This document shows, piece by piece, positions 32,082 to 32,123 of a stretch of 32,123 bases of DNA. The notes beneath the pieces were generated by a model. The model saw only the letters and a list, made by a program, of their open reading frames with translations. It did not search any database and was not told the origin of the DNA. The first letter of the stretch is position 1; each line of letters begins with the position of its first letter. Both the position numbers and the translations under genes were made by a program. The stretch spans positions 1-32,123 of the forward strand of contig LJOT01000018.1 of the NCBI GenBank assembly GCA_001672075.1. The letters are read 5' to 3'. The stretch comes from Anabaena sp. CRKS33. Lineage in GTDB: Bacteria > Cyanobacteriota > Cyanobacteriia > Cyanobacteriales > Nostocaceae.

Positions 32082-32123
32082 GGTAGTTATTCCTCAATTT
32101 ATAAGCAAAGGATTTGAAATGAA

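Overview
The window looks like chromosomal DNA from a filamentous cyanobacterium, most plausibly a Nostocales strain (Anabaena/Dolichospermum/Nostoc type). The evidence is AT-rich sequence with scattered GCGATCGC (HIP1) octamers, three photosystem II small-subunit genes (psbH, psbN, psbZ), the chlorophyll divinyl reductase bciB, a desC-desA-desB acyl-lipid desaturase cluster, a fused modBC transporter gene, and a PfaD / thioester-reductase / SDR cluster like those that make heterocyst-type glycolipids. The intergenic DNA is full of small dispersed repeats typical of this group. No complete phage, IS or CRISPR locus is visible.

Layout. 1-1320: the 3' end of a nuclease-like hypothetical gene, a repeat patch, and a Phd/YefM antitoxin with a VapC toxin whose C-terminus is lost. 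1177-3984: molybdate uptake (modBC, modA; minus strand). 4210-6422: a minus-strand run tatA-pth-BlaI-like repressor-M56 protease; the last two resemble the cyanobacterial copper switch PetR/PetP. 6559-7068: divergent psbH and psbN. 7190-10737: a MurG-like glycosyltransferase, a class V PLP enzyme of cysteine/cystine lyase type, and an orphan DppC-like permease. 10745-12324: two Uma2-family nuclease genes in a repeat-rich patch with a 117-bp tandem duplication. 12350-15049: a very large DHH-CBS-CBS-tRNA nucleotidyltransferase fusion. 15334-18301: psbZ, ribH, tRNA-Gly(GCC), a small membrane zinc-ribbon protein and a ProA-like protein that lacks the catalytic cysteine. 18388-20331: a Ser/Thr kinase fused to a formylglycine-enzyme-like domain and ending on a run of ten C. 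20523-23859: desB, desA, desC (minus). 23943-26854: a methionine gamma-lyase-family PLP enzyme and bciB, convergent, with a GxxExxY gene between them inside a pair of 43-bp inverted repeats. 26855-27426: a gene-free repeat zone with a MITE-like element. 27427-27909: a small exported protein. 28045-32081: an SDR, a carrier-protein/thioester reductase and a PfaD-type enoyl reductase, a minus-strand operon whose polyketide-synthase partners probably lie beyond the right edge.

How the genes fit together. Most are housekeeping or photosynthesis genes in small units: thylakoid components (psbH/N/Z, bciB, desaturases), metal handling (mod genes; possible copper switch) and secondary lipid synthesis at the right end. 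The accessory signal lies in the repeats and the small nuclease-like genes they surround (Uma2, GxxExxY) and in degenerate or divergent proteins (VapC, ProA-like). I did not find a clearly new multigene defence system. The most interesting candidates are the inverted-repeat GxxExxY cassette, the active-site-less ProA paralogue and the lipid cluster whose HetN-like SDR lacks the RGSGR signal.
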